A stretch of DNA of 60,557 nucleotides. It comes from Pelatocladus maniniholoensis HA4357-MV3 (GTDB lineage Bacteria; Cyanobacteriota; Cyanobacteriia; Cyanobacteriales; Nostocaceae). Numbering within the stretch: the first letter of the stretch is position 1; every line of letters starts with the position of its first letter. The notes beneath the pieces are model-generated. The model had not been told where the DNA came from. It did no database searches and was given only the letters and a program-made list of their open reading frames with translations. Of the stretch, positions 16,446 through 24,306 are shown piece after piece. The translations under genes were made by a program, and so were the position numbers. Where the stretch lies: the NCBI GenBank assembly GCA_019359115.1, contig JAHHHW010000089.1:1-60557 (forward strand). Reading direction: 5' to 3'.

Positions 16446-18264
16446 GCAGACATTTTCTAAGATGCCTTACACTTGGTTTTTTGTCTCCCCACTTCCGCGA
16501 GTTTCGGATTGAGTCAAAAGTGGTCGGAACCGTTGAAGCTGACGCGACAATCAGCATAATTTGGTCTAAATCTTGATTAGAAACTGCTTCCTCTGGTGGT
16601 TCGACTTCCTCAATTTCTTTTAAAAAAACACTTTCAAGTTGACTAACCACATCCACAGAAGCAAGTTTTTCTTCTTTAGGTGTAGATTGGTGCTGTTGTA
16701 CCAGTTCAGGGAAGAATTTAAGCAACGTCCGCGCTGGATCTGGTTGTCCGTTGCCTGGGTGCTTCTCGGTCTTCAACCATTCGGGTATTGCTCCCAGTTC
16801 GCCGTCAGCTACAGGTTCGCCAAAAATACTAGGATTGGCTTTGAAGTAAGCGCCACTAGCAACATTAATCTTTCTCAAGCCCGAAGCCTTTACAGATTGG
16901 GCCACACAACCAATAAATAAAACTGACTGCTTAAACGTATCAGCCAGTCCCGCCGTCGCCTTACCCACTACAGAAGTAAGGTTAGACCCGTGCAGGACAA
17001 TGATTAGAGTCCCGCCGCACTTAGCAAACCGGGAAAGTAAATATTGAATTGCCCAGGTGCGATCGCCTTCCTCCAATAAGGAAAGCAACCGCATCGCCTC
17101 GTCAATAACCAGTAACAAGTTTTTGTGGCTATATGGTTGACTGCCGTCTAAGGTTTTTAGGAATTGCAACAACTCATCAGCAACAGACTTGTCAGCCGCG
17201 TCTGAGTCTCGACCGGGGAAACTAAGAGCAGAGGTGAGGCTACAGGCAAACGGGTACACATCCACCCCGGCAGTGAAGTATTGCACGTCTAAGTTACTAT
17301 CCAAGGCTTTTGACAGTACGCTTAGAATCCCTGCTAAAGTGCCTTTACCGCCTCGTTGAGTGCCGCAGATGGCAACGACTTGTGAGGATAACATCTCATC
17401 GATCTTGAAACCGCCTTGTATAAGAGCATCAGTCACAACATCAGCCCTTTGGTCTAAAGACAAACTGGGCAGCGTGGCAGGGTTAAAGCTTAGGGATTGG
17501 ACATTAGTTATTGGTTGTTGTATTTCGGTTGGGGAAAGTTGCTCTAGTTGCCTAATATCCACAGAGGGGGTTGCAAACTGCCTAATATCAACAGTTGGCG
17601 ATAGTTGTGTTGCTTCCTGGATTGCTTTAACTTCGGAATGGTTGACTCTGCTGTCAACAGTTACGTGTTGTAGATGGTCGGTCAATGCTTCATAGGTTGG
17701 TATTTGTCGCCCTTTGAGCTTACCGAACCAGCCAAACATCCAACGATAAGCGTAAAAGCGTTTTCCTGGTTCAATCTGGCTAAGGTACTGGTTAACGTTT
17801 TCAAATTGGGCGTGAAGAAAAGCGTATTCCTCAGCCTCGTGTCGTTCCAAAAACTTTACTGTTTCGGCGTGATGGTCGATTTGATGCGTAGCTCGTGCGT
17901 CATAATCTCCGGCACGTGCGATCGCATCTATAAAATTACCTCGCACAAAAGGCAGTGGTGCAATCTCCTTGGTGCGGTTGTAATGTTCGACTACAAACCA
18001 CACCCACGCTGCACCGCCAATTACACCACCCATCAAAGCCAAAGGGTTTACAGCGTAACAGAGCATACCCACTCCACCAGACAACAAACCTAAGACACGA
18101 GCAAAATCCGCCTCGCTCTCAGACTCTCTGGCAATTTCAAATAGCTGGTCTTTACGTTCTTGCAACCATTCTGCAATGTTGCCAGCTTCTAAATAAGAAA
18201 GACTGGGGTACTGTTCGCGTAACGCTTCTGTTTCCTTGGTTGTAATTTTTGGTATATTCTGCAT
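16384..18264 (-). CDS. Membrane-anchored P-loop ATPase (HerA/FtsK/VirD4-like)
   Basis: The 626-residue protein has two membrane helices near residues 58-92 (LLSGGVGMLCYAVNPLALMG and GAAWVWFVVEHY), a linker with short VDIRQ repeats near 220-250, and a P-loop ATPase domain. Its Walker A is GTQRGGKGTL (about 299-308) and its Walker B is NLLLVIDEA (about 382-390). The membrane anchor plus cytoplasmic ATPase recalls VirD4-type coupling proteins and FtsK/HerA DNA pumps, but no family can be named from sequence alone. It is the last large gene of a long run of overlapping minus-strand genes with several small membrane proteins, which supports a role in moving DNA or substrate across the membrane. 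No relaxase or full type IV secretion set is visible. Confidence 0.65.
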   Translation of the reverse strand: MQNIPKITTKETEALREQYPSLSYLEAGNIAEWLQERKDQLFEIARESESEADFARVLGLLSGGVGMLCYAVNPLALMGGVIGGAAWVWFVVEHYNRTKEIAPLPFVRGNFIDAIARAGDYDARATHQIDHHAETVKFLERHEAEEYAFLHAQFENVNQYLSQIEPGKRFYAYRWMFGWFGKLKGRQIPTYEALTDHLQHVTVDSRVNHSEVKAIQEATQLSPTVDIRQFATPSVDIRQLEQLSPTEIQQPITNVQSLSFNPATLPSLSLDQRADVVTDALIQGGFKIDEMLSSQVVAICGTQRGGKGTLAGILSVLSKALDSNLDVQYFTAGVDVYPFACSLTSALSFPGRDSDAADKSVADELLQFLKTLDGSQPYSHKNLLLVIDEAMRLLSLLEEGDRTWAIQYLLSRFAKCGGTLIIVLHGSNLTSVVGKATAGLADTFKQSVLFIGCVAQSVKASGLRKINVASGAYFKANPSIFGEPVADGELGAIPEWLKTEKHPGNGQPDPARTLLKFFPELVQQHQSTPKEEKLASVDVVSQLESVFLKEIEEVEPPEEAVSNQDLDQIMLIVASASTVPTTFDSIRNSRKWGDKKPSVRHLRKCLLALTDSKKLRGNEKTGYSCT

Positions 18265-18285
18265 AGACTATCCTTATTCTTATAT

Positions 18286-18326
18286 GCAATATCCCTCAAG
18301 GCTGCAAAAGTCTTGAGGGATATTGC
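18286..18326. terminator. Strong stem-loop between membrane gene and ATPase gene
   Basis: Perfect 15-base arms (GCAATATCCCTCAAG, 18286-18300 and 18312-18326) enclose an 11-base loop. It lies in the 71-base gap inside the minus-strand operon, so it may limit read-through to the ATPase gene or stabilise the transcript. Confidence 0.65.
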
Positions 18327-18335
18327 TTTCACTTA

Positions 18336-19067
18336 TTAATCTTTAGTCATCTTCCAAATTGCAAAGCCCATTTCACCAGCTAACATCGTACCGACATTAA
18401 ATAAGATGCAACCTAGAATCATTAGGGGGTCTGTGTACGCAAAAGGATTGCGAGCTGCAAAAGTTGCAACTAAGTCAAACACCCAAATAGCTATCGTTAC
18501 AAACCCTGCACTAGAGCGATCGCGTACCCCAGCAGTTTTATAGTCCTTCCACAAATCGCCTACTAGGTCAATTTTTCCACCTGGCTTAGTTTCAAGGTCA
18601 TAAACCATGTGATCTTGCAGTTCACGCCTTGCAGAGTCCGGATTCTTGCCGCGTAACGCATGAGCCTCTACAACCTGCAACCCAACCGCAATCAAAAAAG
18701 CCATGTAGAAAAAAGGGTTAAAAACTGCGGCTAAAACATTTTGCCAAGCCCAAGTTTCCTCAAACCAGGGGAACACTGGACGCCCTAAAAACAGTAGTTG
18801 CCAGACAGAATCTGCACTGATCATCGAGCCACCGATAAAAAGTAGCCCTCCTACTACGGCTCTGCCTGCTCCGCCATTAGCCACAAACTGATTAACTATT
18901 GCTGCTGCAAATCTAATCGGTAGTCCCACAACCAACACAATGGTTTTTGCACAGAAATCAATAAGTTCGCCTATAGTGCGCTTTTTACCTTGTTTTTTGT
19001 CTGAACTGCTAGTGCTTCCACTACCAGGTTCGTTTGTTGAATCGCCTTTACTCGCTCCCAATGCCAT
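18336..19067 (-). CDS. Multi-pass membrane protein of the element operon
   Basis: The 243-residue protein starts with a low-complexity Ser/Gly tail (residues 1-27), followed by about five hydrophobic segments: near 38-55 (TIVLVVGLPIRFAAAIV), 68-90, 109-130 (NPFFYMAFLIAVGLQV), 184-205 (FVTIAIWVFDLVATF) and 210-235. A charged cytoplasmic loop of about 50 residues separates the third and fourth. I do not recognise the family. Its start overlaps the end of the upstream 154-residue gene by 20 bases, which indicates coupled translation. With the downstream ATPase it may form the membrane core of an element-encoded apparatus. Confidence 0.7.
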   Translation of the reverse strand: MALGASKGDSTNEPGSGSTSSSDKKQGKKRTIGELIDFCAKTIVLVVGLPIRFAAAIVNQFVANGGAGRAVVGGLLFIGGSMISADSVWQLLFLGRPVFPWFEETWAWQNVLAAVFNPFFYMAFLIAVGLQVVEAHALRGKNPDSARRELQDHMVYDLETKPGGKIDLVGDLWKDYKTAGVRDRSSAGFVTIAIWVFDLVATFAARNPFAYTDPLMILGCILFNVGTMLAGEMGFAIWKMTKD

Positions 19068-19512
19068 TACTTTTTCTCCTTACTGGTTGAACGTTTTGAA
19101 CACCTTTACACACGCCGTTAACTTTGTGTTTCCACTTCCAGATACCCTCTGAAATTTCGCCTATACAGCGTCCGGTTGAGTCAAATACCTGCACAATCTC
19201 GTCATCTTGGTAAATGGTTGTGTCTGGTCTAGGGTTACGTTTACGGTTGTCTATATAATTGGTAATTCTGAGTTTTCTTGTGGTAGGCATCACCCCAGCC
19301 GCATACAGTGCATCGCTGGTGTTTGCTCTTTCCTCAATGCGATCGCGCTCCAATTTTTCACTGGTTTTAAGATTCTCAGCCCTTAAAGCCGTTTCTGCTT
19401 TAAATCGTTCTGCCTGGGCATACGCACTGATTCTAGGTATTAAAGGCATTAGCCAAGGCAGAAAGCAGATTCCTAAACCAACCAAGCCTAAATACATCTG
19501 CTTTCTGTACAT
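19048..19512 (-). CDS. Single-pass membrane protein, unknown
   Basis: The 154-residue product has one N-terminal hydrophobic helix (residues about 6-30, MYLGLVGLGICFLPWLMPLI), a charged helical stretch (RFKAETALRAENLKTSEKLERD) and a soluble tail with DTTIYQDDEIVQVFD near 105. It starts five bases after the previous gene ends and overlaps the next by 20 bases. The family is not recognised. The layout of one membrane anchor plus a soluble domain resembles accessory subunits of secretion or conjugation systems. Confidence 0.65.
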   Translation of the reverse strand: MYRKQMYLGLVGLGICFLPWLMPLIPRISAYAQAERFKAETALRAENLKTSEKLERDRIEERANTSDALYAAGVMPTTRKLRITNYIDNRKRNPRPDTTIYQDDEIVQVFDSTGRCIGEISEGIWKWKHKVNGVCKGVQNVQPVRRKSNGIGSE

Positions 19513-19517
19513 GGTTT

Positions 19518-19769
19518 TTAAGTTTTAGCACTCACTACGCCTATTACTGCTGCACCTGCCGTAACAGCTGTGGCACAAATCCCTAAGCCTTCAAAAGCCT
19601 TGGCTCGATTACGCCACACAAGCTGGTACTCTTCACCCTTTGCCTGCTCAATGCGATCAGCACCGTGGCTGAAAACTGCACAGGTTATAGAGAGAAACAT
19701 CAAAATAAAGCCAAATTTAATTACTTCTAATGAAGTGGTTAACGCGATTTCTCGTAGTTTCATGACCAT
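19518..19769 (-). CDS. Small two-helix membrane protein
   Basis: This 83-residue protein has two hydrophobic helices, near residues 15-36 (VIKFGFILMFLSITCAVF) and 62-80 (GICATAVTAGAAVIGVV), separated by a charged loop. Its ATG shares a base with the stop codon of the gene before it (TAATG), a sign of coupled translation. Size and topology resemble pilin-like or VirB2/VirB3-like subunits, but sequence similarity to those cannot be claimed. Confidence 0.65.
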   Translation of the reverse strand: MVMKLREIALTTSLEVIKFGFILMFLSITCAVFSHGADRIEQAKGEEYQLVWRNRAKAFEGLGICATAVTAGAAVIGVVSAKT

Positions 19770-20035
19770 TACTCCTCACAATAAAGTGCCAGTACCTCAA
19801 GAATTGCTCTCAACAGCCCGATGATTTCACGGATCTCCAGTTCGTCATGTTCAAGCGTCCGATTGATTACCTCTTCAGTTGCACCTGTGCGATCGCCTCC
19901 AAAAATATTACCCAGCCCATCAACAAGCCTTACTAGTTCGCCTTCTGTAGCGTGTTCAAGATTATCGCCCCATGTCTCACTGATGTCTCGAATCAGAGGG
20001 TTGTGGGTACTGCAATATTTCTTCAAAATTGACAT
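19769..20035 (-). CDS. Small acidic protein with one NPLI-WG repeat
   Basis: The 88-residue acidic protein begins MSILKKYCSTH and then carries NPLIRDISETWGDNLE (about residues 12-27). This segment is clearly related to both halves of the 182-residue protein encoded just upstream. The remainder is helical and acidic (LEIREIIGLLRAILEVLAL). It has no membrane segment and no catalytic motif. The family is unknown; it looks like a single-repeat relative of its neighbour. Confidence 0.65.
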   Translation of the reverse strand: MSILKKYCSTHNPLIRDISETWGDNLEHATEGELVRLVDGLGNIFGGDRTGATEEVINRTLEHDELEIREIIGLLRAILEVLALYCEE

Positions 20036-20112
20036 GATTTGTCACAGCCTGTCCTTTTTAAATTACGGAATCGAAGGTTTTAAGGCTGAGTACAATACCC
20101 AGCCTGCTAAAA

Positions 20113-20661
20113 CTAATCTCTAAATCTTTCTTCCAACATCAAAAGCGCTTGAATGAGCCATAGTTTTTCGTAAAAACTTAATTGGTGTTTGCGCCCAACT
20201 ACTTCTTCGGCTTGATCGCTTTCCCACTCATCCAACTTGTCCGCCAGATGACTCCAAGCTGCTTGGGCCATGCGAGCGATTAGCCAGCAAGCATCGCCAT
20301 CTGGGCAGCCCTCTAAAGCCGCGCCCCAAGTTTCAACCATGTCCTCAATGAGTTTTGGAGAATTGATGTGGTCGAAACCCCAAAAGCCTAGAGGTTTATC
20401 GCGCTCAAACAATGCCCTACCCAACTGAAGCAGCAAAGGAAACGGCACTTCGTCTAGCCGATCATCTATTTCTAGTGCTTCCTCGCTTAAAGTAGTTTCC
20501 CAATCTGGGGACTGTAAATGTGCCTCCGTGGCTAATCGAGCAATCAACCAATATTTATCAATTGGTCGTAGGCGTTCCAGTCCTTCTCCCCATTCTTCAG
20601 CGATGTCTTTAATTAGTGGGTTGTCGTGCGACAGTCCATAGTATCCTAGAGGTTTGTTCAT
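20113..20661 (-). CDS. Acidic protein with internal duplication (NPLI-WG repeats)
   Basis: The 182-residue protein is a tandem duplication. The first half has KPLGYYGLSHDNPLIKDIAE, WGEGLERLRPIDKYWLIARL near residues 3-44. The second has KPLGFWGFDHINSPKLIEDM, WGAALEGCPDGDACWLIARM near 90-131. Each half ends in a charged helical part. A third copy forms most of the 88-residue protein downstream. I know no named family with this pattern. It is predicted to be soluble and acidic, and may be an adaptor or an immunity- or antirestriction-like protein, though nothing direct shows this. Confidence 0.7.
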   Translation of the reverse strand: MNKPLGYYGLSHDNPLIKDIAEEWGEGLERLRPIDKYWLIARLATEAHLQSPDWETTLSEEALEIDDRLDEVPFPLLLQLGRALFERDKPLGFWGFDHINSPKLIEDMVETWGAALEGCPDGDACWLIARMAQAAWSHLADKLDEWESDQAEEVVGRKHQLSFYEKLWLIQALLMLEERFRD

Positions 20662-20698
20662 TGTAAAATTCTCATAATGCTTAGTTTTTCCGACTTGC

Positions 20699-20756
20699 AG
20701 AAGAGGAGATCGCGGTATTTCTGGCTGATTTATCCTGCGATCTCTCCTCCTTAAAA
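20699..20756. terminator. Imperfect stem-loop between two operon genes
   Basis: GAGGAGATCGC pairs with GCGATCTCTCCTC apart from a two-base bulge, across a loop of about 23 bases. It overlaps the stop codon of the 90-residue gene and may modulate the transcript inside the operon. Confidence 0.4.
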
Positions 20757-21023
20757 CAAACTTTGTTGTATCGCTTCACCTATTACCTGAGAACCGCGTT
20801 GTGCCTTGTACCCAGGTACTAGGTAGGCTTTGCGAATGGTGTTTTTGTTCAGAACTAAATCTGCTTTTCGGCGTTGACCATCTAAACAACGAAAACAAAA
20901 GCGCGGATGGTCGATTCGTGCGTAAGGGTCAGGATATTGGTACTGGTAGAGCGTCCCATTGATTTGGTAGACAGCGCCACGTTGCAACTGTGTAGTCTCG
21001 TAAACTGGCTCAAGGTTATTCAT
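20751..21023 (-). CDS. Small hypothetical protein
   Basis: The 90-residue product is soluble and contains CFRCLDGQRRKADLVL near the middle, with two cysteines that could bind a metal but no second pair. Its ATG overlaps the stop codon of the 57-residue gene by four bases (ATGA), so it is translated in coupling with it. The family is not recognised. It belongs to the operon that begins with the ParM-like gene. Confidence 0.6.
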   Translation of the reverse strand: MNNLEPVYETTQLQRGAVYQINGTLYQYQYPDPYARIDHPRFCFRCLDGQRRKADLVLNKNTIRKAYLVPGYKAQRGSQVIGEAIQQSLF

Positions 21024-21193
21024 CTTTTTTTTGCAGGTTGTACAATTTGTATTCCTGTACCCGCTAAAAAAACTGTGCCGCCAATAGCTATTGATGTATC
21101 TCTGCCTAAATAGCGAGTAGCCAAAGAGCCAGCACCTAGTCCCGCAAGCACAGTTGAAACAAGCATTATTAGCAATTCTTGTTTGCTAGTCAT
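21020..21193 (-). CDS. Small membrane protein, 57 aa
   Basis: This frame starts at ATG 21193 inside the last codons of the ParR-like gene and stops at TGA 21020, overlapping the next gene by four bases (ATGA). Two hydrophobic stretches are present: residues 6-26 (ELLIMLVSTVLAGLGAGSLA) and 36-51 (SIAIGGTVFLAGTGIQ). The tight overlaps at both ends support it as a real gene although it is short. Function unknown. Confidence 0.65.
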   Translation of the reverse strand: MTSKQELLIMLVSTVLAGLGAGSLATRYLGRDTSIAIGGTVFLAGTGIQIVQPAKKR

Positions 21194-21383
21194 TATTGAA
21201 CGCCTCCAAATTGCTCAGATTTATTGTGGTGGAAAAATTTCCACCAGATAGCCTTTCTCTAACCACTTCTTCCAATGCTTTGCGTAGCCAGTATGCAGGA
21301 GTTACGCCGTCTTGGTCTGCAAGTAGTCGAATCTGAGGTGTCAAATCGGCTGGAATGTTGTAATTAAGCCGCTTGTTGAGCAT
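21186..21383 (-). CDS. ParR-like ribbon-helix-helix protein
   Basis: The 65-residue protein starts MLNKRLNYNIPADLTPQIRL and continues DGVTPAYWLRKALEEVVRERL, a ribbon-helix-helix pattern of one strand then two helices. It overlaps the end of the ParM-like gene by 20 bases and has its own ribbosome-binding AGGAGA. Plasmid ParR proteins are small ribbon-helix-helix proteins encoded directly after parM that bind parC repeats upstream of both genes. Exactly such repeats (GAAAC type) lie ahead of the ParM-like gene. The ParR role is therefore an inference from fold, size and place. Confidence 0.65.
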   Translation of the reverse strand: MLNKRLNYNIPADLTPQIRLLADQDGVTPAYWLRKALEEVVRERLSGGNFSTTINLSNLEAFNND

Positions 21384-22542
21384 TCGCTTCTCCTGTTATT
21401 TGTTTCATTTGCGACAAGGCAATGGTTTCTGGATTGTCAGTCAGCATCAAGTTTTCATCTGGTACGCTGGCTGATGTGAGCCTTTCACGAATCATTTGAT
21501 GTACAGGGGCGATTGCAAAGCCTCCACCACAAAGCCCTACTTTGTTACGTCGTGCTTTGATGCTCAGGTCTGCGATCGCATCAGTTAGCGCTGAGTCTTG
21601 AATCCAAGCTGAAATACCAGCCTTAAGCGCTTCCCCTACATCTTTTCCATCTGGAGCAAAAGCGCTTACCTTGCCATCTGGGGTGATGGTTGCAGTCTCT
21701 AACATTTCCCTAAGATGTTCGCGCTCAATTGAGTCTGAAGAATCACCCTGTCTCAGTGCCTTTGAGAACTTGCGGACAAGAGTTGCAACACCGCCACCGC
21801 CGTTAGGACTAGCAGCAACGCGCTTGGGCAAACTGCCGTAATTGGAATATTGACTAACAGTTGAAGTCCCATAACCAATGTCAAAAGTCAGGAACTCTTT
21901 GTCATCTGCTACTTTGGGCTGCATCCACAAACTTGCTCCATATCCTTCTGGATAGTGCAGGAAGCCGCTTTTAACAAACGTCAATCGATAACGGATGCCA
22001 TCAACTGTTATCCATTTGCAAGCACTTATCCCCTTCTTAAGTTCTGTTGGATCAGCCAAACTCAAAGTACTCAAGTTAATGTGTAAAGTTCTCCGCCTGG
22101 GGCTTGTACCAACGGATAACTCATAGAGATTCGGCAGGGATGCGATCGCACCAAGGCAAAGAATAGGAAAGTAAATAACTTTGTGATTATACCCATCAGT
22201 CATTGCAACGTATTCTTTACCCTGTAGCCTGGCTGCCGAACCTACCACCCAATACTCGATAAAGTCTTTGTTGCTCTCATCCTTAGAGCGAGACATACTG
22301 AAAGCGCCTTGCTCACCGAAAGGTACAGATGATACAGGACAGACTAATGAGTCAATCTTTCTTGCTGGTGTGCCAGTTTCGCGATCCGTAGACGCCTGAT
22401 ACTTAATGGATGAACGACCAGCGTCTATAACTAACTGGATAATCTTCTTAGGTTCGCGTATCCTTTGCGGTGTAAGGGCTTCAGACTGTTCTGTTTGAAC
22501 ATCTTGGAACACCAAGACGTCTTCTTGCTTTTTTCGAGGCAT
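21364..22542 (-). CDS. ParM/StbA-like actin-family plasmid segregation protein
   Basis: This 392-residue protein has the actin-fold signature of plasmid ParM and related proteins: a phosphate-1 loop VIDAGRSSIKY near residue 34, a phosphate-2 type segment LTFDIGYGTSTVSQYS near 213, and a glycine-rich adenosine loop KVGLCGGGFAIAP near 335. Such proteins polymerise with ATP and push plasmid copies apart when a ParR-parC complex caps the filament. Start ATG 22540-22542 has ribosome binding site GGAGA. A ribbon-helix-helix gene overlaps its 3' end, and a repeat cluster lies 100-240 bases upstream, completing a type II partition layout. Confidence 0.75.
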   Translation of the reverse strand: MPRKKQEDVLVFQDVQTEQSEALTPQRIREPKKIIQLVIDAGRSSIKYQASTDRETGTPARKIDSLVCPVSSVPFGEQGAFSMSRSKDESNKDFIEYWVVGSAARLQGKEYVAMTDGYNHKVIYFPILCLGAIASLPNLYELSVGTSPRRRTLHINLSTLSLADPTELKKGISACKWITVDGIRYRLTFVKSGFLHYPEGYGASLWMQPKVADDKEFLTFDIGYGTSTVSQYSNYGSLPKRVAASPNGGGGVATLVRKFSKALRQGDSSDSIEREHLREMLETATITPDGKVSAFAPDGKDVGEALKAGISAWIQDSALTDAIADLSIKARRNKVGLCGGGFAIAPVHQMIRERLTSASVPDENLMLTDNPETIALSQMKQITGEANAQQAA

Positions 22543-22641
22543 TTTAATTTTCTCCGTCTTATTTTTATCGCAACTGTCACAAAGTGCAGACTAGGTACAG
22601 CAGTTGCATTTATTGCTCACATGTACTTATTTGCTGCGTTC

Positions 22642-22783
22642 TGTTTCATGTTTCGCGTTTCGTGGGGGGAATGCTGTTTCACACTGTTTAGTGACGTGAA
22701 ACATTGATGAAACCGTTGAAACATGTTTCACGAAACAAAACCTTTGAAACATGAAACAGACTTATGAAACGGGCATGAAACAT
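22642..22783. promoter_or_regulatory. parC-like cluster of GAAAC/GTTTC repeats
   Basis: Thirteen copies of GAAAC or its complement GTTTC lie in about 140 bases, many as TGAAACATG or TGTTTCATG. The centre ACATGTTTCACGAAAC includes back-to-back inverted copies. It lies upstream of the ParM-like gene in the position of a type II centromere and promoter operator. Confidence 0.7.
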
Positions 22784-22820
22784 AACTAGGCATCATTGCA
22801 ATCCACTGATTTTTGCTGTG

Positions 22821-23114
22821 TCAGTTGCGATTGAATGCGTTTGTAAAAGCAACGCCATAAGGTAGTATTTCCTGAGCTTCACAAAGAATACACACAGAAA
22901 CCTCTGACGCGACCAGATCGACAAGATTTAAAATTTTGACTACCGTCGCGATCGCGGTAGAAGAACCAGAGTTTTCAATTCCCGTGATATCAACTCCCGT
23001 AAATACAAGAGTTTCGCCGATTCCAGGAATCAAAAATTCTAAAAAATCCAGTTCTAGCTGTTTCACGACATCTTGGCTATCTTGCCGGATTGTCAAAACA
23101 AAAACCATTTTCAT
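22821..23114 (-). CDS. Small hypothetical protein, 97 aa
   Basis: The product has mixed strand and helix character (KMVFVLTIRQDSQDVVKQLE) and ends ILPYGVAFTNAFNRN. It has no membrane helix or known motif. Its start overlaps the stop of the 59-residue gene upstream by four bases (ATGA), which supports both as real. It ends before the GAAAC repeat cluster. Function unknown. Confidence 0.6.
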   Translation of the reverse strand: MKMVFVLTIRQDSQDVVKQLELDFLEFLIPGIGETLVFTGVDITGIENSGSSTAIATVVKILNLVDLVASEVSVCILCEAQEILPYGVAFTNAFNRN

Positions 23115-23290
23115 GATTGACGCCCCTGTGTCGTTGTTTCGCCCTTTAGTCTTTGGGAAAGCTCGGTTCCAAAATTTTTAATTAGAAGGCAAACTAGCTG
23201 GCTGTGGGTTGCAATGCCTGTAGCAGCCATAACACTTTCTGCTATGGGTACTAGGTCAGGGCTAATTACTGCGCGTACTTGTCTTGGCAT
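23111..23290 (-). CDS. Small hypothetical protein, 59 aa
   Basis: This frame starts at ATG 23290 behind GAGGA (about nine bases upstream) and ends at TGA 23111, overlapping the next gene as ATGA. The sequence opens MPRQVRAVISPDLVPIAESV and continues with a helix and GTELSQRL. The opening resembles a short ribbon-helix-helix or helix-rich DNA-binding protein, but no firm family can be given. Coupling with the 97-residue gene is the main support. Confidence 0.6.
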   Translation of the reverse strand: MPRQVRAVISPDLVPIAESVMAATGIATHSQLVCLLIKNFGTELSQRLKGETTTQGRQS

Positions 23291-23691
23291 TTCTTGAAAT
23301 CCTCACTCGGTTGATAGCAGCCGGATTAAGGCTGTTGAAAACCGAGGGGCTTTGCTCCGTTACATTCCCTGTGTCCCCTTTCTCCGGGCTAAGTGGTCGG
23401 TCAGCTATTGATTTTTCATGGTTCAGAAACACACACAAATCCGCCACCACTGCCGAAACAGGGCGTGACTATTGATGCAGATATGTTGATGCCTGCCGTA
23501 CTAACGCACGACTTTAAGGCTTGCTACCCGCAGGATTTACGCTTTCCTTGCCGGCTTGCGTCTATACTTGCTAATATAGCACCTAAATAGATGCTTTCAA
23601 GAATCTTTTTAGAATAGATAGCTGTTTTATTCTAAATGGGTGCTGATTAGTTCTCTTTAAGCGTCCGAAAATGTACCATTGAGGAGATATA
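23291..23691. other. Divergent intergenic region
   Basis: About 400 bases separate the leftward small-gene pair from the rightward ribbon-helix-helix gene. I see no convincing gene or clear iterons. The A+T-rich stretch at 23570-23640 could hold a promoter. As the main divergence point of the element it is a candidate place for an origin, but nothing direct shows this. Confidence 0.4.
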
Positions 23692-23883
23692 GTGTTTCCA
23701 AAAACAAAAGTGAGTAAAAAATTTTCTATTACTGTGCCAGATTATGTTTTTGAAGACTTGGAGGAGTTAGCAAAAATTCAAGGGCGGACAACAGCTAACC
23801 TTGCAGCTTTTCTTGTTGAGACTGGTATTAGGGAGGCTCGTGAAAAAGGAGAATTACGATCTAAAGAAAGGCAGGAACCATGA
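23692..23883 (+). CDS. Ribbon-helix-helix (CopG-like) protein with GTG start
   Basis: The 63-residue protein starts at GTG 23692, with GAGGAG about five bases upstream. Residues 8-50 (KKFSITVPDYVFEDLEELAK, then TTANLAAFLVETGIREA) match the strand-helix-helix pattern of CopG-type regulators, with a charged tail. It overlaps the next gene by four bases (ATGA). A role as autoregulator or antitoxin-like protein of this small operon is an inference. Confidence 0.75.
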   Translation: MFPKTKVSKKFSITVPDYVFEDLEELAKIQGRTTANLAAFLVETGIREAREKGELRSKERQEP

Positions 23884-24131
23884 CCGATCAACCAAGCCGG
23901 CTTGACCGCATTGAACAGATTTTGGCAATTACCGCATCTCAGCAGCAAGCTAATACTGCTGCGATCGCAGAACTAACAAAAGATGTTAGTGACTTAACCG
24001 AGGCGATCGCTGACTACATTGTAGAGGCTGAAACTGACCGAGAAGTTATCAAACAAAATCAGGCTGAAATCCGCCGCATCTGGGAGTATTTGCTTAAGCA
24101 AGGCGGGAACGGCAATGGCTCTAGTTCATAA
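23880..24131 (+). CDS. Small coiled-coil protein
   Basis: The 83-residue product is a continuous predicted coiled coil from residue 6 to 73 (LDRIEQILAITASQQQANTA, and later DREVIKQNQAEIRRIWEYLL) with a Gly/Ser/Asn tail. Proteins of this look are common beside CopG-like genes in cyanobacterial plasmids. Its ATG overlaps the stop of the ribbon-helix-helix gene, so the two are probably partners. Function unknown. Confidence 0.65.
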   Translation: MTDQPSRLDRIEQILAITASQQQANTAAIAELTKDVSDLTEAIADYIVEAETDREVIKQNQAEIRRIWEYLLKQGGNGNGSSS

Positions 24132-24306
24132 TGAGACAGTAGCCCGAATACCATTAACCGCGTTACTTCCCACTTAATCCATATCATCAAAAAAAGCCAA
24201 GATTTCAGATTCGATTTGAGGAGGTTTCCCCAACATTTCCAGATTTGAATTTAACTGCTAAACAAATTTTTCTAGCTGAGAGAGGAGAGGGATAGGGCGA
24301 TTTGCA

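Noticed and set aside
23291-23600. Short frames in the divergent region (23262-23590)
   Set aside because: They overlap each other on both strands, lack ribosome binding sites and show no family features.
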